Assembly: GCA_025458085.1 (NCBI GenBank) | Contig: JALOTC010000006.1 | Span: 1-43,353, forward strand | Direction of reading: 5' to 3' | Length of the DNA stretch: 43,353 nt | From: Cypionkella sp. | GTDB taxonomy: Bacteria > Pseudomonadota > Alphaproteobacteria > Rhodobacterales > Rhodobacteraceae | Shown: positions 29,302 to 36,710 of the stretch, piece by piece | How positions within the stretch are numbered: position 1 is the stretch's first letter | Layout: each line of letters opens with the position of its first letter | The notes under the pieces: generated by a model | Seen by the model: the letters and a program-made list of their open reading frames with translations, nothing else | Told to the model about the DNA's origin: nothing | Database searches by the model: none | Program-made: the position numbers and the translations under genes

Positions 29302-30093
29302 ATGATGCGCGCGGCCGTAGGCGATTGGTTAGAGCAACGCTGGGTGCGAAACACCATCATCGGTGTGATCCTGTTCAATGCCGTGATACTTGGGCTGGAA
29401 ACCTCCGCTCCGGTAATGGCCGCAGCGGGGCCTATGATCATCACGCTCGATTATATTTGCCTGTCTATCTTTGTCGCCGAAATCGCGCTGAAACTTTTTG
29501 CCCATGGCCTGCGCTTTTTCAGATCTGGCTGGAATGTCTTTGACTTTGTGATCGTCGGGATAGCGTTGATCCCTGCCGGACAGGGCCTGTCGGTTCTGCG
29601 CGCGTTGCGCATTTTGCGGGTGCTGCGTGTAGTGTCGGTTGCGCCGCGCCTGCGCCGGGTGGTGGAGGGGTTCATCACCGCGCTGCCGGGGATGGGGTCC
29701 GTTTTTCTGCTTATGGCGCTAATCTTCTACATCGGTGCCGTGATGGCGACGAAGCTTTTCGCGGCCAGTTTTCCGGAATGGTTCGGCGACCTTGGCAATT
29801 CGGCCTATACCCTGTTTCAAATCATGACGTTGGAAAGCTGGTCCATGGGGATCGTCCGGCCTGTGATGGAGGCCTATCCCTATGCTTGGGCCTTCTTCGT
29901 ACCCTTCATCATGGTGACAACCTTTGCGGTGGTGAACCTGCTTGTCGGCCTGATCGTGAATTCGATGCAAGATGCCCATTCGGTGGAAGACAACCAGAAA
30001 ACTGACGCCTATCGCGACGAGGTTCTCGCCCGCCTGCGCGAGATCGAGGCGCGGTTGGAGCGGTTGTCAGATGACACATCCGTGAGACGCTGA
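29302..30093 (+). CDS. Bacterial voltage-gated sodium channel (NaChBac/NavAb family)
   Basis: The 263-residue six-helix channel subunit should form a homotetramer in the inner membrane. The S4 voltage sensor carries regularly spaced arginines (LRALRILRVLR, about 99-109). The pore selectivity filter TLESWSMG (176-183) is identical to that of NavAb-type channels and includes the glutamate that selects sodium. S6 is VPFIMVTTFAVVNLLVGLIVN, and a short C-terminal coiled coil follows (VLARLREIEARLERL, 241-255). AAAGGGG precedes the ATG at 29302. It is followed by a lipoprotein gene, with no obvious partner. Confidence 0.93.
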   Translation: MMRAAVGDWLEQRWVRNTIIGVILFNAVILGLETSAPVMAAAGPMIITLDYICLSIFVAEIALKLFAHGLRFFRSGWNVFDFVIVGIALIPAGQGLSVLRALRILRVLRVVSVAPRLRRVVEGFITALPGMGSVFLLMALIFYIGAVMATKLFAASFPEWFGDLGNSAYTLFQIMTLESWSMGIVRPVMEAYPYAWAFFVPFIMVTTFAVVNLLVGLIVNSMQDAHSVEDNQKTDAYRDEVLARLREIEARLERLSDDTSVRR

Positions 30094-30162
30094 GGCATCA
30101 GAACTGCTAGGCAGGTCGGCGGAATTCCGCTATGGCCAATGAAAAGAACACCGGGCAGGCAG

Positions 30163-30669
30163 ATGCGGTTTGTAAGACTTTTCGTTGTGCTTTTCCTTGG
30201 GCTTTTGGCCCTAACGGCTTGCGGGCCGAGGGAGAAAAGCAAGTTCCTGACCTATAACGGTCCCGAGGTCACCTCGGTTCAGGTGCACAAGGCCGACCGG
30301 AAAATGTATCTGCTGCATCATGGTCGGGTGCTGAAAAGCTATGATATCGCGCTTGGCTTCTCGCCTGAGGGGCACAAGCAGTTTGAAGGTGATGGCAAGA
30401 CACCGGAAGGCACCTACTTCATTGACCGGCGCAACCCCAACTCTGCCTTCCATTTATCAATCGGGATTTCCTATCCAAATGCAGCGGATGCCGCCTATGC
30501 GAAATCCATGGGAAAATCGCCAGGAGGGGATATCTTCATCCACGGCGGGCCAAGGCGCCCGACGACCAAGCGGGACTGGACCGAAGGCTGCATCGCCGTG
30601 AGCGATGAGGAGATGGAAGAGATCTATTCGATGGTGAAGAACGGCACGATCATTCACATCCTGCCATGA
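30163..30669 (+). CDS. L,D-transpeptidase (YkuD-fold) lipoprotein
   Basis: Predicted periplasmic lipoprotein of 168 residues (176 if the ATG at 30139 is used). The signal MRFVRLFVVLFLGLLALTAC ends in a lipobox with the lipid-bearing cysteine. The YkuD active site is visible: H127 in IFIHGG and catalytic C143 in EGCIAVS. Such enzymes cross-link peptidoglycan 3-3 or attach proteins to it; close relatives may act differently, so the reaction is inferred. It is separated from the channel by 69 bp and convergent with the CAP-domain gene. Confidence 0.87.
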   Translation: MRFVRLFVVLFLGLLALTACGPREKSKFLTYNGPEVTSVQVHKADRKMYLLHHGRVLKSYDIALGFSPEGHKQFEGDGKTPEGTYFIDRRNPNSAFHLSIGISYPNAADAAYAKSMGKSPGGDIFIHGGPRRPTTKRDWTEGCIAVSDEEMEEIYSMVKNGTIIHILP

Positions 30670-30684
30670 ATGACGATCCTCGGA

Positions 30685-31200
30685 TCAACCGCCGGTCACC
30701 ATCGTCCACCAGATCTTTCCACTCGGTTCTTGGAACCATGAAAAGCCCAAATCACGTGCGGTCGGATCAAGGATCACGGCGCGTGTATCCTCTTGCCGCA
30801 TCCATGCAGCAAGGGTGACAAGTTCCGTCTCGAAGGTTTCAGAAATCAACTCTCCCTTCAGGCGGCCGGTGTAACCCGCACGCTGGACACGGGCCAGCGG
30901 AGAGGAGCCATCTGAGCCGAAATGCCAAGGCCGGTTCTGAACCGACATATCGCGTGCATGGGTTGCCGCCGCAGCCTTGAGCGAGGCGTTGAAGACCAAG
31001 GGCGAGGCATTGCGCGCGCGACGCAGCGAGTTGACCGCATCCAGCATGCGAAAGGCAATTTCATCTTCCTGATCGGGGGTGATCCGATAAAGCTGCGGCA
31101 GGGGCTGGCCGTCCGGCCCGAGCGGAATCTCTGCGACGGGCGGCGCGCAAGCCGCCATGAAAACCAGAGCGCCACCGGCAAGAAACACGCGTCTTTCCAT
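30685..31200 (-). CDS. CAP/SCP-domain putative lipoprotein
   Basis: The 171-residue exported protein with signal MERRVFLAGGALVFMAAC places a likely lipid-bearing cysteine at position 18. The mature part resembles the CAP (cysteine-rich secretory protein / PR-1) fold: LDAVNSLRRARN, LKAAAATHARDMSVQNRPWHFGSDGSSP, WMRQEDTRAVILDPTARDLGFSW. The bacterial role of such proteins is unknown. ATG 31200 is chosen because it begins the signal peptide; the frame extends upstream to 31524 without a plausible start. It lies between two L,D-transpeptidase genes. Confidence 0.78.
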   Translation of the reverse strand: MERRVFLAGGALVFMAACAPPVAEIPLGPDGQPLPQLYRITPDQEDEIAFRMLDAVNSLRRARNASPLVFNASLKAAAATHARDMSVQNRPWHFGSDGSSPLARVQRAGYTGRLKGELISETFETELVTLAAWMRQEDTRAVILDPTARDLGFSWFQEPSGKIWWTMVTGG

Positions 31201-31333
31201 CTGCCCAGTCCCTTGTGCGGATGCGTTACGGTGGGTTCCATGCCCACCCATTTGCGCGTCTTTATCGAAAGGCGTGCCTCTTTTCAAACCCAACTCTGCG
31301 TGACTTCGCCGGGTTATAGACAATGACGCGCGT

Positions 31334-31363
31334 TTGAATTGCACAGAACCGCGGCTGTAGGTA
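31334..31363 (+). promoter_or_regulatory. Candidate promoter for the second L,D-transpeptidase gene
   Basis: TTGAAT (31334-31339), 18 bp, TAGGTA (31358-31363), 39 bp before the chosen start codon at 31403. The 202-bp gap 31201-31402 otherwise holds only the divergent upstream region of the CAP gene. Weak prediction. Confidence 0.3.
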
Positions 31364-31402
31364 AGCAGCGTGTCAAGCCGTTCTATCGAGAGGATGAATG
31401 AC

Positions 31403-31981
31403 ATGAGCATCGGAAAGTCCGGGCTTCTGAATCGTCGCGTGTTCATGGGAACCGCTGCTGCTGCTGGTGTGGGTCTTGTCGCAGCTCCGGCGTTGGCCCA
31501 ATCAACCGGTTCCGTACGGAACAACGTATCTAGCTTCAGGATGCTGAACTGGCAGGATTACTTCGAGTCTACTCGGAACGGTGCAGTGCTTGTCGATATC
31601 ACCTCGCGTGCGCTGCATTTCTGGTCTGAGGATCAGAGCGTTTACCGGCTCTACCCTACTTCTGTTCCGCTTTCTGAGGATCTGACACGCAAGGGTAGGA
31701 CGGAAGTCATTCAGAAGGTGGTCGCGCCACCATGGCGCCCCACACCGTCGATGAGAGAGCGCAATCCCGAATGGCCGGATTTCGTGCCCGGTGGTTCGCC
31801 AGACAACCCCTTGGGGAGCCATGCCTTGTATCTGTCGTGGACCTATTACCGCATTCACGGCACCCATGACACGCGCAAGATCGGCCGGAAGTCTTCCAAC
31901 GGCTGCATCGGACTTTACAACGAACATATCTCTGAGTTGTTTTCGCTCGCTAAAGTTGGAACGCAAGTGTTGCTAATTTGA
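31403..31981 (+). CDS. Tat-exported L,D-transpeptidase (YkuD family)
   Basis: The 192-residue protein has a twin-arginine-like signal (LLNRRVFMGTAAAAGVG...PALAQS) and a YkuD domain ending with H152 in YRIHGTHD and catalytic C168 in SSNGCIGLYN. This His/Cys context is the classical ErfK/YbiS/YcfS/YnhG motif, so periplasmic peptidoglycan cross-linking or lipoprotein anchoring is likely. ATG 31403 fits the GAGAGG ribosome-binding site at nine bases; GTG 31370 and ATG 31394 are alternatives. A tiny exported protein follows after 145 bp. Confidence 0.9.
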   Translation: MSIGKSGLLNRRVFMGTAAAAGVGLVAAPALAQSTGSVRNNVSSFRMLNWQDYFESTRNGAVLVDITSRALHFWSEDQSVYRLYPTSVPLSEDLTRKGRTEVIQKVVAPPWRPTPSMRERNPEWPDFVPGGSPDNPLGSHALYLSWTYYRIHGTHDTRKIGRKSSNGCIGLYNEHISELFSLAKVGTQVLLI

Positions 31982-32021
31982 CGACAAACCTGTGCGACAC
32001 AGGCTGGCGAGAGAAGCCAGA

Positions 32022-32050
32022 TTGCAATTCTTGCCCGAAGCTGATTATGA
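32022..32050 (+). promoter_or_regulatory. Candidate promoter for the small exported protein
   Basis: TTGCAA (32022-32027), 17 bp, TTATGA (32045-32050), 76 bp before the ATG at 32127. Together with the terminator at 32327 it would define a monocistronic transcript of roughly 300 bases. Prediction by eye. Confidence 0.4.
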
Positions 32051-32126
32051 GAGGGCACGAGGAACGTTCTTGGGTGCGTGCCGTCGCCTCTGCAAATTCG
32101 GCGGCATGCGATAACTGGAGGTTGAC

Positions 32127-32303
32127 ATGAAGAAACTTGCGCTCGCTGCCGTTCTGACGGTTGCTGCTTCCACCGCTTTCGCTGGTGGCATGGCTGAACC
32201 GGTGATGGATCCGGCTGTTGTCGAAGCCACGACGTCGTCGTCGGCTGGCGGCATCGTTGTTCCGCTGCTGCTTCTGCTTCTGCTCGCTGCTGCCGCTTCG
32301 TAA
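32127..32303 (+). CDS. 58-residue exported protein with hydrophobic C-terminal tail
   Basis: MKKLALAAVLTVAASTAFAGG is a clean signal peptide with an AFA cleavage site. The mature part is short (MAEPVMDPAVVEATTSSS) and ends in a very hydrophobic segment (AGGIVVPLLLLLLLAAAAS) right at the C terminus. GGAGG lies six bases before the ATG. The function is unknown; similar unnamed proteins occur in Rhodobacterales to my recollection. It is followed by its own strong terminator, so it is a real, separately expressed gene. Its layout resembles the YjbE-like protein at the right edge of the window. Confidence 0.8.
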   Translation: MKKLALAAVLTVAASTAFAGGMAEPVMDPAVVEATTSSSAGGIVVPLLLLLLLAAAAS

Positions 32304-32326
32304 GCGCAACAGTCAGTTGATTTTGC

Positions 32327-32355
32327 AAAGACGGCAGAGGAATCTGCCGTCTTTT
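32327..32355 (+). terminator. Rho-independent terminator after the small exported protein
   Basis: AAGACGGCAGA (32328-32338), loop GGAA, TCTGCCGTCTT (32343-32353), running into a TTTT tract. The 11-bp perfect stem with A/T flanks on both sides could also stop the convergent hemH transcript. Confidence 0.92.
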
Positions 32356-32392
32356 CATTTTCCGCCTTTTCGTTTCCGGGCGATGCTGCCGG

Positions 32393-33511
32393 TCAGTCGA
32401 CCCAACCGGCAAGATTGGCTTCAATCACTGAAGTCAGAGCGTCGATATGCGCCGCGTCGTCGTTCAAACAAGGAATATAGGTAAACGTCTCTCCGCCTTC
32501 GTGCTCGAAAGCTTCGCGGATTTCACCATTGATTTCTTCCAAAGTCTCAATGCAATCGGCTGAAAACGCTGGTGCAATCACTGCAATATTCTTCTTGCCC
32601 TGTTTGGCAAGCTCGGCCACGTGCTCTACCGTATACGGGCGCAGCCACTCTTCGGTGCCAAAGACGGATTGGAAAGTTGTGTCGATTGACCCCTTTTCCC
32701 AACCCAGTCTTTCACGCAGCAGGCGCGAGGTCTTGGCGCATTGGCAATGGTAGGGATCACCCGACATCAGATAGCGCTTGGGCATACCATGGTAGCTGGC
32801 CACCAGTACATCTGGTTTCACTTCCAGGCCTTCATAAACGCGTTCAACTGACTGCGCGAGCGCTTCGATGTATAGCGGATGGTCGAAGTATTCCGCTACC
32901 GTCCGCACCGCAGGCTGGCGCTTCTCCTTCATCATTGCACGAAAAAACTGATCATTCGCGGTGGCGGACGTCGCGCCCGCATAATGCGGATATAGCGGGA
33001 AAAACAGGATCTTTTCACACCCGGCCTCTACCATCGCACGCACTTTTGACTCTGTGGACGGGTTACCGTAGCGCATGCAAAAATCGACAATCACGCTATC
33101 GCCATAGGCAGCAGACATACGCTCTGCAATGCGGGCGGTTTGCGCTTTTGTAATGGTCATCAACGGGCTTTCGCCCAGATCATGGTTCCAGATTAGTTTG
33201 TAATTCGCGCCGCTGGAAAACGGCCGTTTTGTCAGAATCACAAGCTGCAGCAAGGGTTGCCAAAGCCATGCAGAGTAATCGATGACCCGCTTGTCTGACA
33301 AAAATTCATTCAAATATCGGCGCATGGACCAGTAATCATAATTGTCGGGCGTGCCGAGATTTGCCAGTAGAATGCCCACCTTTGCTGCCCGCACCGGAGG
33401 ATGATCTGCGGGAGCATGGGCCAGCCTTCCGATGCCCGGCGCAACCATGCCTGTCCCGCCCATAGCCGCGGCAGAGCTTGCATCAATCCGGCCGGTCTTT
33501 GAATCCAGCAT
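32393..33511 (-). CDS. hemH: Ferrochelatase
   Basis: Inserts Fe2+ into protoporphyrin IX, the last step of protoheme synthesis, at the inner membrane. The 372-residue protein carries the family motifs LLANLGTPDNYDYWSMRRYLNEFLSD (near 50-75, read in parts), FPLYPHYAGATS, the catalytic histidine in ASYHGMPKRY (H241), and ECIET-like SADCIETLEEI with a metal-handling glutamate. ATG 33511 is preferred because GAAGG precedes it at eight bases; GTG 33520 is the longer option. It is convergent with the small exported-protein gene across a shared terminator region. Confidence 0.94.
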   Translation of the reverse strand: MLDSKTGRIDASSAAAMGGTGMVAPGIGRLAHAPADHPPVRAAKVGILLANLGTPDNYDYWSMRRYLNEFLSDKRVIDYSAWLWQPLLQLVILTKRPFSSGANYKLIWNHDLGESPLMTITKAQTARIAERMSAAYGDSVIVDFCMRYGNPSTESKVRAMVEAGCEKILFFPLYPHYAGATSATANDQFFRAMMKEKRQPAVRTVAEYFDHPLYIEALAQSVERVYEGLEVKPDVLVASYHGMPKRYLMSGDPYHCQCAKTSRLLRERLGWEKGSIDTTFQSVFGTEEWLRPYTVEHVAELAKQGKKNIAVIAPAFSADCIETLEEINGEIREAFEHEGGETFTYIPCLNDDAAHIDALTSVIEANLAGWVD

Positions 33512-33568
33512 CTTGTTCACCTTCGGTCATGCATTGTCATGCGGGAGATATAGGCTTGAGCCACGGGG

Positions 33569-34387
33569 TCAACCGTCCCCATCCTCCTGCGTCAAGGGTC
33601 GCTCCTGCGTGGACAGCGCTTCTGCAAGCCGAATTGCCGCCGAACCGGGGCGAAGCGGCTTTTGCTGGCTGTCGTCAGGGGCCCATCCAGTGAGGCAGAT
33701 GATGTCAAAGGTCGCGCGTATATGCCCGTCATGATCAGCATATTGTGATTGATAAAGTGCCGCCGCCCGCAAGATCACGTCACGCCGCGTAGGGTGGCGC
33801 ACCCTTTGGGCCAGCGCATTGCCCTCGCCCATCGCGCGTAGGTCGCGCATCAGATGAAGCGCGTCACGATAGCGCACGGTCTTGGTAAAGCTGTCTGCCA
33901 CCGGCAGCGCAAAGCCTGCCCTTTGCAGCAAGGCGCCCAGATCCCGAATCTCTCCCATCGGAAGCACACGCGGCGAAAGTCCGCCAGTCACCTCTGCCTC
34001 TGCCTGCCCAAGACAGGCACGAAGTTCATGCAGAGTTTGACCGCCATACAGAAAGCCAAGGAAAAGACCATCAGGACGCAATGCGTGGCGGCACTGCACA
34101 AGTTGGCCAACCGGATCATTCGCCCAATGCAAGCACAGCGCATGGATCACAAGATCCTGTCCACCGGGGATAAGCGCCAGTATATCCTCATCTGCCACAC
34201 TCCGCCCGCAATGCTCCCAAAGGTGCGGGAAAGGCGTGATGATCGCGGCTTGTGTAAAGGCTCTGTTAATCTCTGCGAGTCTTTCCTCGGCTTCGGCGAC
34301 GACCTCCTCGTGCAAAAAGGTTTCGGTCGCGCGTGCGCGGTGCAGGGCAAGAGCCTTGCGGTCTGTCAGGAGGGGGGGCGTCTGCAT
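33569..34387 (-). CDS. BioC/NDUFAF5-like methyltransferase-fold protein
   Basis: The 272-residue protein resembles the class I methyltransferase-like family related to BioC and mitochondrial complex I assembly factor NDUFAF5. Recognisable segments are MQTPPLLTDRKALALHRARA, ERLAEINRAFTQ, HDLV-like QDLVIHALCLHWANDPVGQLVQCRHALRPDGLFLGFLYGG (read in parts), LSPRVLPMGEIRDLGALLQRAGF and LTGWAPDDSQQKPLRPGSA. The glycine-rich SAM-binding motif I expected near residue 50 is not evident (sequence IITPFPHLWEHCG), so catalytic activity is uncertain. ATG 34387; divergent from comF with only 18 bp between the start codons. Confidence 0.8.
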   Translation of the reverse strand: MQTPPLLTDRKALALHRARATETFLHEEVVAEAEERLAEINRAFTQAAIITPFPHLWEHCGRSVADEDILALIPGGQDLVIHALCLHWANDPVGQLVQCRHALRPDGLFLGFLYGGQTLHELRACLGQAEAEVTGGLSPRVLPMGEIRDLGALLQRAGFALPVADSFTKTVRYRDALHLMRDLRAMGEGNALAQRVRHPTRRDVILRAAALYQSQYADHDGHIRATFDIICLTGWAPDDSQQKPLRPGSAAIRLAEALSTQERPLTQEDGDG

Positions 34388-34405
34388 GGCGTGGAAAATG
34401 GCGGC

Positions 34406-35134
34406 ATGAAGATGGGAATGCAAGCCATGCTCCATCTGGTCTATCCGCCGCAATGCATTGCATGCGATGCGATGGTCACCACGGATTTCGGCCTCTGCGG
34501 GCAGTGCTGGCGTGAGACGCCGTTCATTACCGGTTTGGTCTGCGATCTGTGCGGCACGCCTCTCATGGGGCATCCTTCGGTTGCACCCGTTCATTGTGAT
34601 GATTGCCTTCGCATTGCGCGGCCATGGTCACGCGGTCGCGCCGCGACCACCTATGGCGGCACGGCGCGGGACGTTGTGCTGCAACTTAAGCATGCGGATC
34701 GGACCGATCTTGCCCGCCCTGCAGGGGATTGGATGCTTCGGGCAGCGGGGCCTATCCTTGAACCCGGAATGATCGTTGCGCCTGTGCCCCTGCATTGGAC
34801 GCGGCTCTTGCGTCGGCGCTTTAATCAATCCGCGCTTCTGTCCTCACAAGTGGCAGAGGGTGCCGGTCTCATCCATCTGCCCGATCTTGTACGCCGTCGT
34901 CGGAATACAGGTAGCCAAGAAGGCCGGGATCGTGAGGGAAGATTCGCCAATGTGGCCGACGCTTTCATGGTTCGTCCTCGATACAAGGCGCGAATTGAGG
35001 GTCGGCATATCCTTCTGGTGGATGATGTGATGACCTCTGGTGCGACCCTGGCATCGGTGGCAGAGGCTTGCTTGGCTGCAGGTGCCATCGAAATCTCGAT
35101 CCTGACCCTGTCGCGCGTTGCGAAGGACGCCTAA
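34406..35134 (+). CDS. ComF family phosphoribosyltransferase-like protein
   Basis: The 242-residue protein has an N-terminal cysteine set of four CxxC pairs (C17/C20, C31/C34, C46/C49, C64/C67), probably zinc-binding, and a C-terminal phosphoribosyltransferase fold with the PRPP motif LLVDDVMTSGATL near 203-215. ComF proteins act in DNA uptake in transformable bacteria; in others the role is undefined. The start at 34406 (MKMGMQAM) is one of several in-frame ATGs. The frame is open upstream to 33854, but that part is antisense to the methyltransferase gene and is not counted as coding. Confidence 0.87.
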   Translation: MKMGMQAMLHLVYPPQCIACDAMVTTDFGLCGQCWRETPFITGLVCDLCGTPLMGHPSVAPVHCDDCLRIARPWSRGRAATTYGGTARDVVLQLKHADRTDLARPAGDWMLRAAGPILEPGMIVAPVPLHWTRLLRRRFNQSALLSSQVAEGAGLIHLPDLVRRRRNTGSQEGRDREGRFANVADAFMVRPRYKARIEGRHILLVDDVMTSGATLASVAEACLAAGAIEISILTLSRVAKDA

Positions 35135-35179
35135 ATCCCTATAGTCGCACGCAAATGGCGTTGTGCGAGGATGAAGGTC

Positions 35180-35437
35180 ATGAAACCGGTGGAAATCTAT
35201 ACCACCCCCTTTTGCCCCTATTGCCACGCTGCAAAGGCGCTGCTGCGCAGGAAGGGCGTCGATTTTGCGGAAATCGACGTGAGCCGCGATGCAACTCTGC
35301 GGCAGGAAATGACAGCGCGCGCGGGCGGTCGCCGAACAGTGCCTCAGATATTCATCGGAGGGCAGCACGTAGGAGGATGCGACGATCTGCACGATCTGGA
35401 TGCACACAAGGCACTTGATGCGATGTTGGCGGTTTGA
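35180..35437 (+). CDS. grxC: Glutaredoxin 3
   Basis: Small thiol-disulfide oxidoreductase using glutathione. The 85-residue protein has the dithiol active site FCPYC (C12, C15), the TVPQIFIGG cis-proline loop and the GGCDDLHDLD glutathione-binding end. ATG 35180 fits a GAGG site nine bases away; ATG 35171 would add three residues. It is followed two bases later by the nitrilase-family gene, a pairing that fits glutathione metabolism. Confidence 0.93.
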   Translation: MKPVEIYTTPFCPYCHAAKALLRRKGVDFAEIDVSRDATLRQEMTARAGGRRTVPQIFIGGQHVGGCDDLHDLDAHKALDAMLAV

Positions 35438-35439
35438 GA

Positions 35440-36270
35440 ATGCGCGCGGCGCTGGTGCAACTGACCGTCTCGGACGACCCCGAGGCCAATCTGCCTGAAA
35501 CCCTGCGCCTTGTCCGTGCGGCGGTGGCGGGTGGCGCGGGCTTTGTGTTGACGCCGGAATGTACGAACAGCCTGTCGTCCAGCCGCGACAGGCAAAGGGT
35601 GATGTTTCGTCATCAGGCAGAAGACAAAACCCTAGCAGCCCTGCGGTCTGAGGCTGCGGCGCAACGCATCTGGCTCCTGATTGGGTCGCTGGGCCTGTTG
35701 ACAGACGATGTGAGCGGGCGGTTTGCCAACCGCAGTTTTCTGATCGGACCCGATGGCCATATCGTGGCGCAGTACGACAAGATCCATATGTTTGATGTGA
35801 ATGTCTCGGACACGGAAGTGTACCGCGAATCGAACGGGTATCGCCCAGGCGACAGGGCTGTGCTGGCGCAGACGCCATTTGGCACCGTTGGAATGACCGT
35901 CTGCTATGACTTGCGATTTCCGCATCTGTTCCGGCGGCTTGCGCAGGGCGGGGCGCAGATCCTGACGGTACCGGCCGCGTTTAACCACATTACAGGGGCT
36001 GCACATTGGGAAGTATTGTTGCGTGCCCGTGCGATTGAGACGGGATGCTTTGTCCTTGCTCCGGCTCAAACGGGTTTTCACCCCGAGAAGCAAGGAAAAG
36101 GTCGCCGGACCCATGGCCACTCCCTAGCCATTGCACCGTGGGGCGAGGTTCTGGCCGATGGTGGTTCGGACCCCGGTGTGACATTTGTAGACCTCGACCT
36201 GTCGCAGGTTGATGCCGCGCGGGGGCGGGTGCCTTCGCTTACCCATGACCGCGCTTTTGGTGGGCCATAA
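35440..36270 (+). CDS. Carbon-nitrogen hydrolase, Nit1/deaminated-glutathione-amidase type
   Basis: The nitrilase-superfamily protein of 276 residues has the catalytic triad E40 (LTPEC), K114 (YDKIHMFDV) and C155 (VCYDLRFPHLFR). The CYDLRFP context is typical of Nit1-like amidases that hydrolyse deaminated glutathione, which fits the adjacent glutaredoxin gene, but the substrate is inferred. ATG 35440 is preferred to the TTG at 35434 that overlaps grxC. The last base of its stop is the first base of the marR start. Confidence 0.88.
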   Translation: MRAALVQLTVSDDPEANLPETLRLVRAAVAGGAGFVLTPECTNSLSSSRDRQRVMFRHQAEDKTLAALRSEAAAQRIWLLIGSLGLLTDDVSGRFANRSFLIGPDGHIVAQYDKIHMFDVNVSDTEVYRESNGYRPGDRAVLAQTPFGTVGMTVCYDLRFPHLFRRLAQGGAQILTVPAAFNHITGAAHWEVLLRARAIETGCFVLAPAQTGFHPEKQGKGRRTHGHSLAIAPWGEVLADGGSDPGVTFVDLDLSQVDAARGRVPSLTHDRAFGGP

Positions 36271-36710
36271 TGGACCGGACCGAAGACATCGCCATTGCAC
36301 TTTTCGGCGAATTGTTCATGGCTGACCAATTGGCACGTAACCGCATTTCCAAGGTTTTGCCCAAGGGAATGGAACTTTCGCACTTCGGCGTGCTGAACCA
36401 TTTGGCCCGGATCAATGAAGAGCGTACTCCGGCGCAGCTTGCCCGGTCGTTTCATGTGACTCGTGGGGCCATGACGAATACCTTGGCCAAGTTGGAATGG
36501 GCTGGGCATGTACATATCCGCCCTGACTGGGATGATGCGCGACGCAAGTTTGTGGCAATCAGCCCAGCAGGCCGCGCCGCGCGCGATGCAGCAGTGCAAT
36601 CGGTGGCCCCCTTGATTGCCGAGGTGGTGCAGGCACTTGGTGCCGAAAAGGTGCGGGCGGTTCTGCCCGTACTGCGCGAGATGCGTACAAGGCTGGAAGG
36701 TGATGGCTGA
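36270..36710 (+). CDS. MarR family transcriptional regulator
   Basis: The 146-residue winged-helix protein starts MDRTEDIAIALFGELFMADQ. Its recognition part RTPAQLARSFHVTRGAMTNTLAKLEWAGHVHIRPDWDDARRKFVAIS contains the DxRxK wing pattern of MarR proteins. Ligand and target are unknown. It is coupled on both sides (1-bp and 8-bp overlaps) between the amidase and the epimerase, so it may control this operon. Confidence 0.88.
   Translation: MDRTEDIAIALFGELFMADQLARNRISKVLPKGMELSHFGVLNHLARINEERTPAQLARSFHVTRGAMTNTLAKLEWAGHVHIRPDWDDARRKFVAISPAGRAARDAAVQSVAPLIAEVVQALGAEKVRAVLPVLREMRTRLEGDG

Noticed and set aside
29291-29306. Possible fourth parS at the sodium-channel start (TTTCACATGA)
   Set aside because: Only the left half matches; the right half (TGCGCG) does not, and it lies 23 kb away from the cluster.
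31201-31524. N-terminal extension of the CAP-domain frame
   Set aside because: The signal peptide and lipobox begin at 31200; upstream residues are not consistent with an exported protein.
33854-34405. N-terminal extension of the ComF frame by 184 codons
   Set aside because: It runs antisense to the methyltransferase-like gene, has no recognisable domain, and ComF proteins start at the cysteine-rich region as placed at 34406.
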